Shown here: positions 15,499 to 24,022 of the stretch, in pieces
Layout of the letters: each line of letters opens with the position of its first letter
Position numbering within the stretch: position 1 is the first letter of the stretch
Source: an uncultured Oscillospiraceae bacterium
GTDB lineage: Bacteria > Bacillota > Clostridia > Oscillospirales > Oscillospiraceae
Assembly (NCBI GenBank): GCA_944387775.1
Contig: CALXGE010000015.1
Coordinates: 1-32,349 of the forward strand
Length of the DNA: 32,349 bases
Reading direction: 5' to 3'
The notes under the pieces: model-generated
Databases searched by the model: none
What the model was told of the DNA's origin: nothing
The model's input: only the letters and a program-made list of their open reading frames with translations
Made by a program: the position numbers and the translations under genes

Positions 15499-16334
15499 AG
15501 CGGCTGCTGACCAAGTACGGCGTGATGGTGCTGTCCCTGGCCGTGGCCATTGCCGTCATCCTCAGCGTCATGGCCTACTTCTCCACCTCCTCCGCCGCCC
15601 TGCCCAATCTGGCGGGGATCATCGCCTCCCCTTTCCGCGCCGCCGGTGCCGCCATTACGGATACCGTGTCCGGCTGGGTGGACTACTTCACAGAGTTTGA
15701 CCGGCTGAAGGAGGAGAACGAACAGCTGAAGCTGGAGATTGCGGAGATGGAGGCGGCCATCCGCCAGGCGGAGAAGGACTCCGAGGAGAACGCCCGCCTC
15801 CGGGAGCTGCTGGATCTGCGGGAGCAGCGCCGGGACCTCCACTTCGAGTCCGCCCGGATTGTGGAGAGCGACACCTCCAACTGGCAGAGCGTTCTCACCG
15901 TCAACAAGGGCACCGCCCAGGACGTGGCGGTGGGCGACTGCGTGGTGACGGAGGCTGGCTATCTGGTGGGCGTGGTGACAGAGGCGGGCCTCAACTGGTC
16001 CACCATCCGCACCATTCTGGACAGCGATTCCTCCATCGGCGCTACCGTGTTCCGCAGCGGCCAGAACGCTGTGGCCCAGGGCGACTTCGCCCTCATGGGG
16101 CAGAACCGGCTGATGCTGGGCTACCTGGGGGCCAGCCCCGACGTGGTGGCCGGGGACCTGATCGTTACCACCGGCCTGGGGGACTACTACCCCTCCCAGC
16201 TGGTCATCGGCACCGTGGAGTCCGTCTCCACCGGCGACGACGGTCTGGCCCAGTACGCGGTCATTACCCCCAGCATGTCCCTGGAGGATCTGACCCAGGT
16301 GTTCATTATCACCAGCTTCGACATTGTGGAGTAA
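15495..16334 (+). CDS. mreC: Rod shape-determining protein MreC
   Basis: A 279-aa bitopic protein with a cytoplasmic basic tip, one membrane helix (about 9-31), an extracytoplasmic coiled coil (about 65-105, LKEENEQLKLEIAEMEA) and a beta-rich domain (about 115-275) with the MreC pattern of paired GDxVVT and GYLVGVV/GLG segments. It activates PBP2 and organises the elongasome. It starts at GTG 15495, overlapping the maf stop (GTGA). mreD follows after 15 bp. The length is normal for the family. Confidence 0.93.
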   Translation: MKRLLTKYGVMVLSLAVAIAVILSVMAYFSTSSAALPNLAGIIASPFRAAGAAITDTVSGWVDYFTEFDRLKEENEQLKLEIAEMEAAIRQAEKDSEENARLRELLDLREQRRDLHFESARIVESDTSNWQSVLTVNKGTAQDVAVGDCVVTEAGYLVGVVTEAGLNWSTIRTILDSDSSIGATVFRSGQNAVAQGDFALMGQNRLMLGYLGASPDVVAGDLIVTTGLGDYYPSQLVIGTVESVSTGDDGLAQYAVITPSMSLEDLTQVFIITSFDIVE

Positions 16335-16349
16335 GGGGGAACCACCGCC

Positions 16350-16862
16350 ATGATGCCCAAGAGCTATCTCGTTTTTAAGTGGACGGTGTACAGCCTGGCC
16401 ACCCTGGGACTCTTCGCCCTGCAGTACCTGGTGCTCAGCCACATCCAGGTGTTGGGCCTCAGCCCCTTCCTCTATCCCATCCTCCCCGCTGTGGCCGCCT
16501 CCTATGAGGGCCTGCGCCGGGGCAGCGTATTTGCTCTGGTGGTGGGGGTGGTGTGCGACCTTTTGCTGCCGGGGCCCTTCGAGGGCTTCTTCACCCTGGC
16601 CTTTACTGTGGCAGCGCTGATTGCCGCCCTCATTGCGGAGAATCTTCTCTCCCCCGGCTTTCTCTGCGGCCTGGCGGTATCCGCCCTGTCTCTGGCGGTC
16701 ACCGGCGCGCTGCGGCTTTTCGCCCAGTTTCTCTCCGGCGGCGGCTATCTGGGCCTCATGTCCCGGATGATCCTGGTGGAAGCCCTCATCACCCTGCCGG
16801 CGGTGATTGTGGTAGTACCGGTGTACCGGCTGATCCACGACCGCTGCGCCAGCGACTACTGA
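16350..16862 (+). CDS. mreD: Rod shape-determining protein MreD
   Basis: A 170-aa integral membrane protein with about five or six hydrophobic helices across its length. The conserved context (PFLYPILPAVAASYEGLRRGSVFALVVGVVCDLL) around residues 30-75 fits MreD. It works with MreC and PBP2/RodA in the elongation complex. GGGGGA at 16335-16340 supports ATG 16350; the next codon but one is a second ATG (16353), which could also serve. A terminator follows immediately, before the PBP2 gene. Confidence 0.88.
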   Translation: MMPKSYLVFKWTVYSLATLGLFALQYLVLSHIQVLGLSPFLYPILPAVAASYEGLRRGSVFALVVGVVCDLLLPGPFEGFFTLAFTVAALIAALIAENLLSPGFLCGLAVSALSLAVTGALRLFAQFLSGGGYLGLMSRMILVEALITLPAVIVVVPVYRLIHDRCASDY

Positions 16863-16869
16863 TTCCCGG

Positions 16870-16893
16870 GCCGCCCGGAAGGGCGGCTTTTTT
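16870..16893 (+). terminator. Intrinsic terminator between mreD and the PBP2 gene
   Basis: GCCGCCC-GGAA-GGGCGGC is followed by six Ts. There is no clear promoter in the 38 bp between it and the PBP2 start, so it probably acts as a partial attenuator within one operon. Confidence 0.85.
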
Positions 16894-16931
16894 CCCTTTT
16901 CCGCAACCCCTGCCAGAAAGGAGGCCCCTCC

Positions 16932-19112
16932 ATGGAAGAAGAAGAAAAACGACTACACCGGCGCTATAATCTATTGCTGGGCCTCTTTGCCCTGTGTCTG
17001 CTGTTCTTCTGCATCATTCTCTACGACGCCCAGGTGGTACACTATGAGGATTACTACGCCAAGTCCGCCAGCCAGGTCACTGCCACCGAGAGTGTGGAGT
17101 CCTCACGGGGCATCATCACCGACACCAACGGCAAGTTGCTGGTATCCAACAAGGAGATCTACACCATTACCATCGATCTGGACCTGATCCCCGACGTAGA
17201 GGGACAGAAGCGGGGCGTCACCGTAAGCCGGGCGATCCTGCGGCTGCTGGAACTGTGTGAGGATCAGGGCATAGCGTGGACCGACACCCTGCCCATTACT
17301 ACCTCAGAGCCCTTTGTCTATACCACCGCCTCCGCCAGCAGCACCGATCGGACCCGGTTCGAGAACTACCTCAAGGAGCGGAAGTGGTCGGATAAGGTCC
17401 TTACCGCTTCGGACCCCTATCCCCGGATGACCGATGCACTGCGCCGGGAGCTGGGAGCTTCCAACGATGTACTTACCCCCACTGTTCTTCTGGACCTGAT
17501 GCGGGAGGACTTCGGCATAGATCCCCAGTTTACCGATCAGGAGGCACGGATGGTGGTGGGTGTCCTCTATGAGCTGCATCTGCGCAGCGCCGGCACCACC
17601 TACACCCCGTACACCTTTGCCGAGGATGTGCCCGTAGAGCTTATCTCCATCATCAACGACGGCGACTTCGACGGCGTGGTGGTATCCAGCCAGTCTGTCC
17701 GCCAGTACAACACTACCTACGCCGCCCAGCTGCTGGGCCAGGTTGGGGTCTTTAACTCCAAAGATGAGCGGGACAGCTTCAACGCTGCCTACAACGAAGC
17801 CAAGGAGGCCGGGGAGGATACCACCGGCATCCACTACTACGCCGCCGACGACACCGTGGGCAAGAGCGGTGTGGAGCTGGCCTTTGAGTCCTATCTCAAG
17901 GGCTTTGACGGCGAACGGCTCATCACCACCAACGAGGCGGGCAAGATCACCGGTGAGCTCTACAGCGTGGAGCCCCAGCCCGGCGGCACGGTGGCTCTCA
18001 CCATCGACATCGACTTCCAGGCGGCAGTGGAGGAGGCTCTCGCCAAGACCGTCACCGCCATGACCGAGGAGGACGGCGACGTGTCCCGTGGCGCGGCGGC
18101 GGTGGTCCTCTCCGTGGAGGACTCCTCGGTGCTGGCCATGGCCTCCTACCCCACCTACAACCCCGCCGACTACTACAGCAACTACAGCACCATCCTCAAC
18201 GCCGACGGCAGGCCCCTGCTGAACCGGGCTACCGGCTACGCCTACGCCCCCGGCTCCACCTTCAAGCCCTGCACCGCCGTGGCGGCTCTGGAGACCGGGG
18301 CCGTGTCCCTGACGGAGAAGGTGAACTGCCCGGGTCTCTGGTACTACCCCAACACCCGGGAATACACCAAGTGCGCCGTCTACCCCGGCAGCCACGGGAA
18401 GGTGAACCTTACCCGGGCCCTGGAGGTATCCTGCAACTGCTTCTTCTGCGAGATGGGCTACCGGCTGGGCATCGACACCCTGGATCAGTACGCCACCGCC
18501 TTTGGCCTGGGCCAGAGCACCGGCATCGAGTTGGGAGAGGAGACCGGCATTCTGGCGGGCCCGGAGCACTCCGCTGAAGTCAACCAGATCTGGTACGGCG
18601 GCAACACGGTCCAGGCGGCCATCGGCCAGTCGGACCACCTCTTCACGCCCCTCCAGCTGGCCAACTATATTGCCACCCTGGTCCGGGGAGGCACCCGCTA
18701 TGACGCCCATTTTCTTAAAACCGTCACCGCCTACGACGGCAGCGCCATCCTTTATGAGCACGAGCCGGAGGTCCTCTCCCAGGTGGAGATCTCCGCCTCC
18801 ACTCTCTCGGCGGTGAAGGAAGGTATGTACAACCTGACCTCCTCCGGGTCCCTGGCCCGCTACTTCAAGGACTGCGTGGTGTCCGCCGGTGCCAAGACCG
18901 GTACCGCTCAGATCAACGCCGACACCACCAACAACGGCGTGTTCGTCTGCTTTGCCCCCTACGACGACCCGGAGATCGCCCTGGCTATCGTTATCGAGCG
19001 GGGCGGCAGCGGCAGCGCCCTGGCCTCCACTGCTGTGGAGATCCTCAACGCCTACTTTGCCGACAGCGATATCGGCACCGCTCTGATTCCCGAGGGGAGC
19101 CTGCTGCCCTGA
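16932..19112 (+). CDS. mrdA: Penicillin-binding protein 2 (elongation transpeptidase)
   Basis: A 726-aa class B PBP that cross-links peptidoglycan during side-wall growth, with RodA. It has a short cytoplasmic tail, one membrane helix (about 12-32), an RGIITDTNG dimerisation-domain motif (59-67) and a transpeptidase domain with GSTFKP (active Ser442, Lys445), SCN (500-502) and KTGTA (655-659). A low-similarity insert of about 150 residues in the pedestal (near 115-265) is longer than in E. coli PBP2 and typical of clostridial proteins. AAAGGAGG at 16917-16924 fits ATG 16932. The mreC-mreD context favours elongation over a SpoVD or FtsI role, which cannot be fully excluded. Confidence 0.9.
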   Translation: MEEEEKRLHRRYNLLLGLFALCLLFFCIILYDAQVVHYEDYYAKSASQVTATESVESSRGIITDTNGKLLVSNKEIYTITIDLDLIPDVEGQKRGVTVSRAILRLLELCEDQGIAWTDTLPITTSEPFVYTTASASSTDRTRFENYLKERKWSDKVLTASDPYPRMTDALRRELGASNDVLTPTVLLDLMREDFGIDPQFTDQEARMVVGVLYELHLRSAGTTYTPYTFAEDVPVELISIINDGDFDGVVVSSQSVRQYNTTYAAQLLGQVGVFNSKDERDSFNAAYNEAKEAGEDTTGIHYYAADDTVGKSGVELAFESYLKGFDGERLITTNEAGKITGELYSVEPQPGGTVALTIDIDFQAAVEEALAKTVTAMTEEDGDVSRGAAAVVLSVEDSSVLAMASYPTYNPADYYSNYSTILNADGRPLLNRATGYAYAPGSTFKPCTAVAALETGAVSLTEKVNCPGLWYYPNTREYTKCAVYPGSHGKVNLTRALEVSCNCFFCEMGYRLGIDTLDQYATAFGLGQSTGIELGEETGILAGPEHSAEVNQIWYGGNTVQAAIGQSDHLFTPLQLANYIATLVRGGTRYDAHFLKTVTAYDGSAILYEHEPEVLSQVEISASTLSAVKEGMYNLTSSGSLARYFKDCVVSAGAKTGTAQINADTTNNGVFVCFAPYDDPEIALAIVIERGGSGSALASTAVEILNAYFADSDIGTALIPEGSLLP

Positions 19113-19171
19113 GGGATGAATCCCTGTTTTCCGGGTTTTCCCGGTACGTTGTGTAAGGAGAGATCGCATTC

Positions 19172-21091
19172 ATGGAAAGACCCATATTCAATTCCCGGGA
19201 CCCTGCCTATAAGGTCCCCTTCGGTGCCGTGTCCTGCGGCCGTCTGATCACCTTCCGCCTCTGTCCCCCGGCGGAGGAGCATATTGCAGCGGCGTGGTTG
19301 GTGATATACCGGGAATTTGCCGATATGCGGGAGGAGTTTCCCTTCTCCCCCGCCGACGCAGAGGACGCCGTCAAGGCCTCTCATACCGCTGATGCCCAGC
19401 CGGAATCTGGCGACGGCCCCATCTTCTCTCTCCGGTACCGCGCTCCGGAGGAGCCGGAGCTGATCTGGTACTGCTTCCGCTTTGCCCGGGAGGACGGCTC
19501 TCAGATCTGGCTGGGTAAAAACGGTCTGTGCGGCGACGGCCAGGCCGCCTGCTGGCAGCAGACGGTCTACGACAACCAGTTGTCCACTCCCGAGTGGTTC
19601 GGCAAGGGGGTCACCTACCAGATCTTCCCGGACCGCTTTCACCGCACGTTTGTCCCCGATCCCGCAGGGATGCTGGGGGACCGGGTGGTCCACCAGAACT
19701 GGGAGGAGCTGATGGAGTACCTCCCCGACGAGCACGGGGAGATCCGCAACCGGGACTTCTTCGGCGGCAGTCTCAAGGGCATCGAGGAGAAATTGCCCTA
19801 TCTGAAGGAGCTGGGGGTGTCCACCCTGTACCTCTGCCCCATCTTCGAGTCCGACAGCAACCACCGCTACAACACCGGGGACTACGACAAGATCGACCCC
19901 ATGCTGGGCACGGAGGAGGACTTCACCCGTCTTTGCACCAAAGCCCACGCCCTGGGCATCCACGTGATGCTGGACGGTGTATTCAACCACACCGGCAACA
20001 ACAGCCGCTACTTCAACGCCCTGGGCTCCTACCCCTCCCTGGGGGCGGCCCAGAGCCAGGAGAGCCCCTACTACCCCTGGTACAACTTTCAGGAGTGGCC
20101 CCACCGCTACGACTGCTGGTGGGGAATCCACACCCTCCCCGCCGTCAACGAGAGCCACCCGGAGTACATCGAATTCATCATCGAGGGAGAGGACTCCGTG
20201 ATCCGGCGTTGGCTTCGGGCGGGAGCCGACGCCTGGCGTCTGGACGTGGCCGACGAGCTGCCCGATGAGTTCATCGCCCGGATTCGAAAGGTGATGATGG
20301 AGGAGAAGTCGGAGAGCTTCCTGCTGGGCGAGGTCTGGGAGGACGGCAGCAACAAAATCGCCTACAGCAAGCGCCGGAAGTACCTCCTGGGCCGGGAGAC
20401 CCACGGCCTTATGAACTACCCCTTCCGGGTCAGCGCCATGGACTACCTCCGGGGCGGCGACGCGGCGGCCTTTAAGGAGGCCATGGAGACCATTCGGGAG
20501 AACTATCCCCGCCCCGCCTTCTACAGCTGCATGAACATGCTGGGCACCCACGACAATCCCCGGATTCTCACCCTCCTGGGCACCTTCCCCAAGGAGGCCC
20601 CCCACACCCGCACCGAGCGGGCCCACTACCGCATGACCCCGGAGGAGTACCATCGGGGCTGCCGCCTGCTCCAGACCGGAGCCATTATCCTCTACGCCTT
20701 CCCCGGCTCCCCCACCATCTTCTACGGGGATGAGGCAGGCATGGAGGGCTACGAGGACCCCTTCAACCGGGGCACCTTCCCCTGGGGCCACGAGGACCGG
20801 ATGCTCCAGCGGCGCTTCGCCCTGCTGGGCAGTCTCCGGAACAACCGGGTATCCCTCCAGAAGGGGGAGCTGCGGTGGCTCTACGCCCAGGGCCACGGCC
20901 TGGCCTTTGCCCGGACGTTGGGGGATGAGATCACCATCGCCGCCACCAACGCCGGCGACGAGCCGGTGTTTATGACCTTTGACTGGCCCGGGGATCTGGC
21001 CACCGATGCCCTCACCGGACAGCAGTTTTTGACGGTGAAAGGTAAAATTACCATCTGCCTGCCCCCTCTGGACGGGGTACTGCTGGTGTAA
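19172..21091 (+). CDS. GH13 alpha-glucan hydrolase (neopullulanase/cyclomaltodextrinase-like)
   Basis: A 639-aa glycoside hydrolase of family 13 with no signal peptide, so cytoplasmic and likely acting on imported maltodextrins. An N-terminal beta domain (about 1-140) precedes the catalytic barrel. Conserved regions are DGVFNHTG (268-275), RLDVADE with nucleophile Asp358, GEVWED with acid/base Glu387, and GTHDN (458-462, His460/Asp461). The tail (about 560-639) is a C-terminal beta domain. The N-terminal domain and FFGGSLKGI segment point to the neopullulanase/cyclomaltodextrinase/maltogenic amylase group rather than secreted amylases. AAGGAG at 19155-19160 supports ATG 19172. No transporter or regulator for sugars is nearby, and a terminator follows, so it stands alone. 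Confidence 0.9.
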   Translation: MERPIFNSRDPAYKVPFGAVSCGRLITFRLCPPAEEHIAAAWLVIYREFADMREEFPFSPADAEDAVKASHTADAQPESGDGPIFSLRYRAPEEPELIWYCFRFAREDGSQIWLGKNGLCGDGQAACWQQTVYDNQLSTPEWFGKGVTYQIFPDRFHRTFVPDPAGMLGDRVVHQNWEELMEYLPDEHGEIRNRDFFGGSLKGIEEKLPYLKELGVSTLYLCPIFESDSNHRYNTGDYDKIDPMLGTEEDFTRLCTKAHALGIHVMLDGVFNHTGNNSRYFNALGSYPSLGAAQSQESPYYPWYNFQEWPHRYDCWWGIHTLPAVNESHPEYIEFIIEGEDSVIRRWLRAGADAWRLDVADELPDEFIARIRKVMMEEKSESFLLGEVWEDGSNKIAYSKRRKYLLGRETHGLMNYPFRVSAMDYLRGGDAAAFKEAMETIRENYPRPAFYSCMNMLGTHDNPRILTLLGTFPKEAPHTRTERAHYRMTPEEYHRGCRLLQTGAIILYAFPGSPTIFYGDEAGMEGYEDPFNRGTFPWGHEDRMLQRRFALLGSLRNNRVSLQKGELRWLYAQGHGLAFARTLGDEITIAATNAGDEPVFMTFDWPGDLATDALTGQQFLTVKGKITICLPPLDGVLLV

Positions 21092-21105
21092 GTTGAATTC
21101 CCTTT

Positions 21106-21142
21106 ACAGCCTCTCCCTTACAAGGGAGAGGCTGTTTGTTTC
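21106..21142 (+). terminator. Intrinsic terminator after the GH13 gene
   Basis: ACAGCCTCTCCCTT pairs with AAGGGAGAGGCTGT over a two-base loop, followed by TTGTTTC. The T tract overlaps the parS site at 21137. Confidence 0.85.
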
Positions 21143-21152
21143 ACGTGAAACG
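21137..21152. promoter_or_regulatory. parS: parS centromere site (left)
   Basis: TGTTTCACGTGAAACG differs at one end base from the Firmicutes parS consensus TGTTTCACGTGAAACA. ParB (Spo0J) nucleates here and spreads by CTP-gated sliding. It lies about 1.05 kb upstream of parA. Confidence 0.9.
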
Positions 21153-21179
21153 GGGCGGGAAACGCCGGTTTCCACCGAC

Positions 21180-22020
21180 GAGAGGCGGAACATTAGAGGA
21201 GGGATCCTCTGAACCTCTCCTTCATGAAAATTTGTCCCGGACCCAGTTCCTTTTAGCGGGGGCTACGCGCCCCCGAAGCCTGCTGCTTCGAGACTTGGCT
21301 CCCGGGGCTCCCCGCCCCGGACACGGTGCCTTTCAGCGGGGGCTTCACCCCCGGACCCCGACCTGCTTTTCCCTCGTGGGAAAAGTAGGCAAAAGCACGC
21401 CAGCCCCCTTCGGGCTGGACCCCGCTGTTGCCCAATCGGACGCCATCAGATTTGCTGCTGCGCAGCCACTGAACCAGATTCTTTTGGCATCTGATCTCCG
21501 CCGGGCTGCTCGTCCAGCTTCGGCTGTCGCCCTGTGAAAGGGATAGACAAATCTATTCTCTGTATCGAGCTGCCTACGGCTAATAGGAAGCAGGCAGACT
21601 CTCGTCTACAAAAAAGAAACCTCCATCAGCACGAGGGGCAACAGCCGAAGTGCGGCAGAGCACCGCACCGATTACGAGGGAGCCGGAGGCAAAGATGTCT
21701 TTCAGTGGCTGCCCGGTTCTAAATCTGATACCGACCAATTGGGCAAACAAGGGGGTCCAGGGTCTCCCTGGCGCTTTTTTTGTGACTTTTTGTGCGTACA
21801 AAAAGTTACCCGGGTCCGGGCTGGGGAAGCCCGGGCAGCCGAGGGCCGCTTCTGACCTGTTCGGAAGCACCCAGGTTTGTGACCGCAAGGTGAATGCCGC
21901 TGCAGGCGGCAGAAAGGACAGCCTGGGCTGGGGAGGCCCGGGCGGCCGAGGGCCGCTTCTGGCCTGTTCGGAAGCAACCAGGTTTGGGGCCGCGCTGAAT
22001 GCCGCCGCAGGCGGCAAAAA
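21180..22020 (+). repeat. Composite interspersed element, copy D, with extended flanks
   Basis: It occupies the gap between the left parS and the parA promoter. The core, 21361-21809 (449 bp), is bounded by hairpins 21361-21390 (CCTGCTTTTCCC/GGGAAAAGTAGG) and 21782-21809 (GTGACTTTTTG with CAAAAAGTTAC). The alpha arm is left (TGCGCAGCCACTGAACC, CATCTGATCTCCGCCGGGC) and the beta arm right (CACCGATTACGAGGGAGCCGG, TTTCAGTGGCTGCCCGG). The left flank has the shared CCCCGAAGCCTGCTGCTTCG hairpin and an AGAGGAGGGATCCTCTGAA string related to flanks of A and E. The right flank holds a tandem duplication (21818-22020). No coding sequence is supported. Confidence 0.85.
21818..22020 (+). repeat. Tandem pair of ~97-bp units at the edge of element D
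   Basis: Units 21818-21914 and 21925-22020 align throughout: GGGCTGGGGA-GCCCGGGC, CCGAGGGCCGCTTCTG, CTGTTCGGAAGCA and GAATGCCGC-GCAGGCGGC recur in order. Related single units flank copies C (14221-14275) and E (29780-29910, reversed). Confidence 0.8.
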
Positions 22021-22108
22021 CTCCCTCGTACCTGGAGAAATCTCTCTTTGGCTGCAGAAACAGCCCCGCATTTTTGTTGAAAATAGTACACTTTTTTTGC
22101 CGAGACTG

Positions 22109-22136
22109 TTGAAATGCGTCCGGATTGTGTTATACT
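22109..22136 (+). promoter_or_regulatory. Promoter of parA-parB
   Basis: TTGAAA (22109-22114) and TATACT (22131-22136) are 16 bp apart, with TGT before the -10 forming an extended -10. It is just outside element D. Confidence 0.7.
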
Positions 22137-22191
22137 AAATTTGTATGCGTGATCATTGGGAAAGGATTTCCCGTTCTTCGGAGGTGTCTCT

Positions 22192-22950
22192 GTGGCAAAA
22201 ATCGTAGCAATCGTCAATCAGAAGGGCGGCGTCGGCAAGACTACCACCTGTGTCAATCTTACCGCCGCCCTGAAGGAGAAGGGGCTGAAGGTGCTGCTGT
22301 GTGACTTCGACCCCCAGGCCAACGCCACCTCCGGCATGGGCGTGGACAAGACCCTCTCCCAGGGGATCTACGACGTCCTCATCAACGGCGTGGAGAGCCA
22401 GAAACGGGTGGTTTCCACCCGGTACGGCGACGTGCTGCCCTCCTGTAAGGGGCTGGCTGGCGCCGGCATTGAGATGATCGGCATGGAGGGCCGGGAGTTC
22501 CTGCTCCGCAAGGCCCTGGAGCCCCTCTCCCCCGCCTATGACTACATATTCATCGACTGCCCGCCCTCTCTGGAGCTGCTGACCCTCAACGGCCTGTGCG
22601 CCGCCGACACGGTGCTGGTTCCAGTCCAGGGGGAATATTTCGCTCTGGAGGGTCTCAGCGATCTGATGAACACCATCCGCATCGTCCGCCGCTCCCTGAA
22701 CCGGAAGCTGGAGCTGGAGGGCGTGCTGATGACCATGTTTGACAGCCGCACCAACCTGGCCATGCAGGTGGCGGAGGAGGTCAAGCGGTACTTCCCCGGC
22801 AAGGTGTACGCCACCGTTATCCCCCGGAATGTCCGCCTCAGCGAGGCCCCCAGCCACGGCAAGCCCATTACGGCCTATGACCGCTCCTCCCGGGGTTACG
22901 AGGCCTACACCGCCCTGGCGGAGGAGTTTCTGCGCAAAAGCAAAGGATAA
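22192..22950 (+). CDS. parA: Chromosome-partitioning ATPase ParA/Soj
   Basis: A 252-aa deviant-Walker ATPase that binds DNA non-specifically and, with ParB, drives origin segregation and modulates DnaA. KGGVGKTT is at residues 11-18, DFDPQAN near 38-44 and IDCPPS near 120-125. GTG 22192 is chosen because GGAGGTG (22180-22186) precedes it and the product then begins AKIVAIVNQKGG; an upstream ATG at 22156 is in frame but poorly supported. It is 29 bp upstream of parB, in an operon flanked by parS sites on both sides. Confidence 0.93.
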   Translation: MAKIVAIVNQKGGVGKTTTCVNLTAALKEKGLKVLLCDFDPQANATSGMGVDKTLSQGIYDVLINGVESQKRVVSTRYGDVLPSCKGLAGAGIEMIGMEGREFLLRKALEPLSPAYDYIFIDCPPSLELLTLNGLCAADTVLVPVQGEYFALEGLSDLMNTIRIVRRSLNRKLELEGVLMTMFDSRTNLAMQVAEEVKRYFPGKVYATVIPRNVRLSEAPSHGKPITAYDRSSRGYEAYTALAEEFLRKSKG

Positions 22951-22979
22951 GCATTCTCTGGGAAAGGAGGCACCACCCT

Positions 22980-23837
22980 ATGGCAAACAAGAATACCGGC
23001 CTCGGCAAGGGCCTGAGCGCCCTGCTGGGTGACGATTTTTCCATGAATCCTTCTCAGGCGCCCTCCACCCTGCCGATTTCTCAGGTGGAGAGCTGCGCCG
23101 GACAGCCCCGGAAGCACTTTGATCAGGAGAAGCTGGAGGAGCTGGCGGAGTCCATCCGTCAGCACGGCATCATCCAGCCCCTGACCGTCCGGAAGCTCAG
23201 CTCCGGCTACTACCAGATTATTGCCGGCGAGCGCCGCTGGCGGGCCGCCCGGCTGGCAGGCCTCACCGAGGTCCCCGCCGTCATCATTGAAGCCGACGAC
23301 CGCAAGGCCATGGAGCTGGCCATGATCGAAAACCTCCAGCGGGAGGACCTGAGCCCCATGGAGGAGGCTGAGGGCTACAAGATGCTGGTGGAGGACTACG
23401 GTCTCACCCAGGAGCAGGCCGCCCAGCGGGTGGGCAAGTCCCGCAGTGCCGTGGCCAACGCCCTGCGCCTCCTGGCCCTCTCCCCCGCTCTGCGGCAGAT
23501 GGTGGAGGACGGTCGTCTCTCTGCCGGCCACGCCCGAGCTCTGCTGCCCCTCGCCGCTGCCCTCCAGGAGCAGGCGGCGGCCACCGTCCTGAAAAACGAT
23601 CTCAGCGTCCGTCAGACGGAGCAGCTGGTGAAGCGGCTCCAGGCGGCTCCCAAGCCGGAGAAGAAGGTCTCCCCCACCGTCAACTATGTGGCGGAGGCGG
23701 AGCGGGAGCTGTCCGGCAAGCTGGGCCGGGCCTGCCACATTGCCCACGGACGGAAGAAGGGCCGCATTGAGATTGAGTACTACGGCGTGGACGACCTCAA
23801 TGACCTGCTGGAGGCCCTGGGCCGCCTGGGCAAGTAG
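22980..23837 (+). CDS. parB: Chromosome-partitioning protein ParB/Spo0J
   Basis: A 285-aa CTPase clamp that loads at parS and recruits SMC. The N-terminal ParA-stimulating motif GLGKGLSALLG is at 7-17. The CTP-binding GERRWR is at 83-88, ENLQRED at 117-123, a helix-turn-helix at about 143-165 (KSRSAVANALRLL) and a C-terminal dimerisation domain at 230-285. GGAAAGGAGG lies upstream of ATG 22980. It is distinct from Noc at 7449, which has SQSAVANKLRLL in the same helix. Confidence 0.94.
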   Translation: MANKNTGLGKGLSALLGDDFSMNPSQAPSTLPISQVESCAGQPRKHFDQEKLEELAESIRQHGIIQPLTVRKLSSGYYQIIAGERRWRAARLAGLTEVPAVIIEADDRKAMELAMIENLQREDLSPMEEAEGYKMLVEDYGLTQEQAAQRVGKSRSAVANALRLLALSPALRQMVEDGRLSAGHARALLPLAAALQEQAAATVLKNDLSVRQTEQLVKRLQAAPKPEKKVSPTVNYVAEAERELSGKLGRACHIAHGRKKGRIEIEYYGVDDLNDLLEALGRLGK

Positions 23838-23940
23838 GCCGCAAGCGCCGATAACCGGACCGGAAACGGTCTGGAACCCCCTCAGAAGAGGGTAAAGTGA
23901 TTTTACTTTCCTCTAGCTCTCCCCCAGTGGATTCCCGCCG

Positions 23941-23956
23941 CGTTTCACGTGAAACA
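23941..23956. promoter_or_regulatory. parS: parS centromere site (right)
   Basis: CGTTTCACGTGAAACA matches 15 of 16 positions of the parS consensus, about 100 bp after the parB stop. With 21137-21152 it brackets parA-parB. Confidence 0.9.
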
Positions 23957-24022
23957 CAGGGTGGAAATACTCGGTTGGCAGGCTGGATGGCAATTGATTC
24001 AGATAAATAAGAGGTAACAGCT

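Noticed and set aside
17304..19169. 621-codon reverse-strand ORF opposite the PBP2 gene
   Set aside because: It is a GC-rich antisense shadow with a Gly/His/Val-rich product and no motif. The plus strand encodes a clear PBP2 with all active-site motifs.
19052..20896. 614-codon reverse-strand ORF opposite the GH13 gene
   Set aside because: Antisense shadow of a well-supported hydrolase, with low-complexity composition.
23838..23940. Terminator after parB
   Set aside because: The GAGG/CCTC and TAAA/TTTA pairing near 23885-23915 is short and lacks a T tract.
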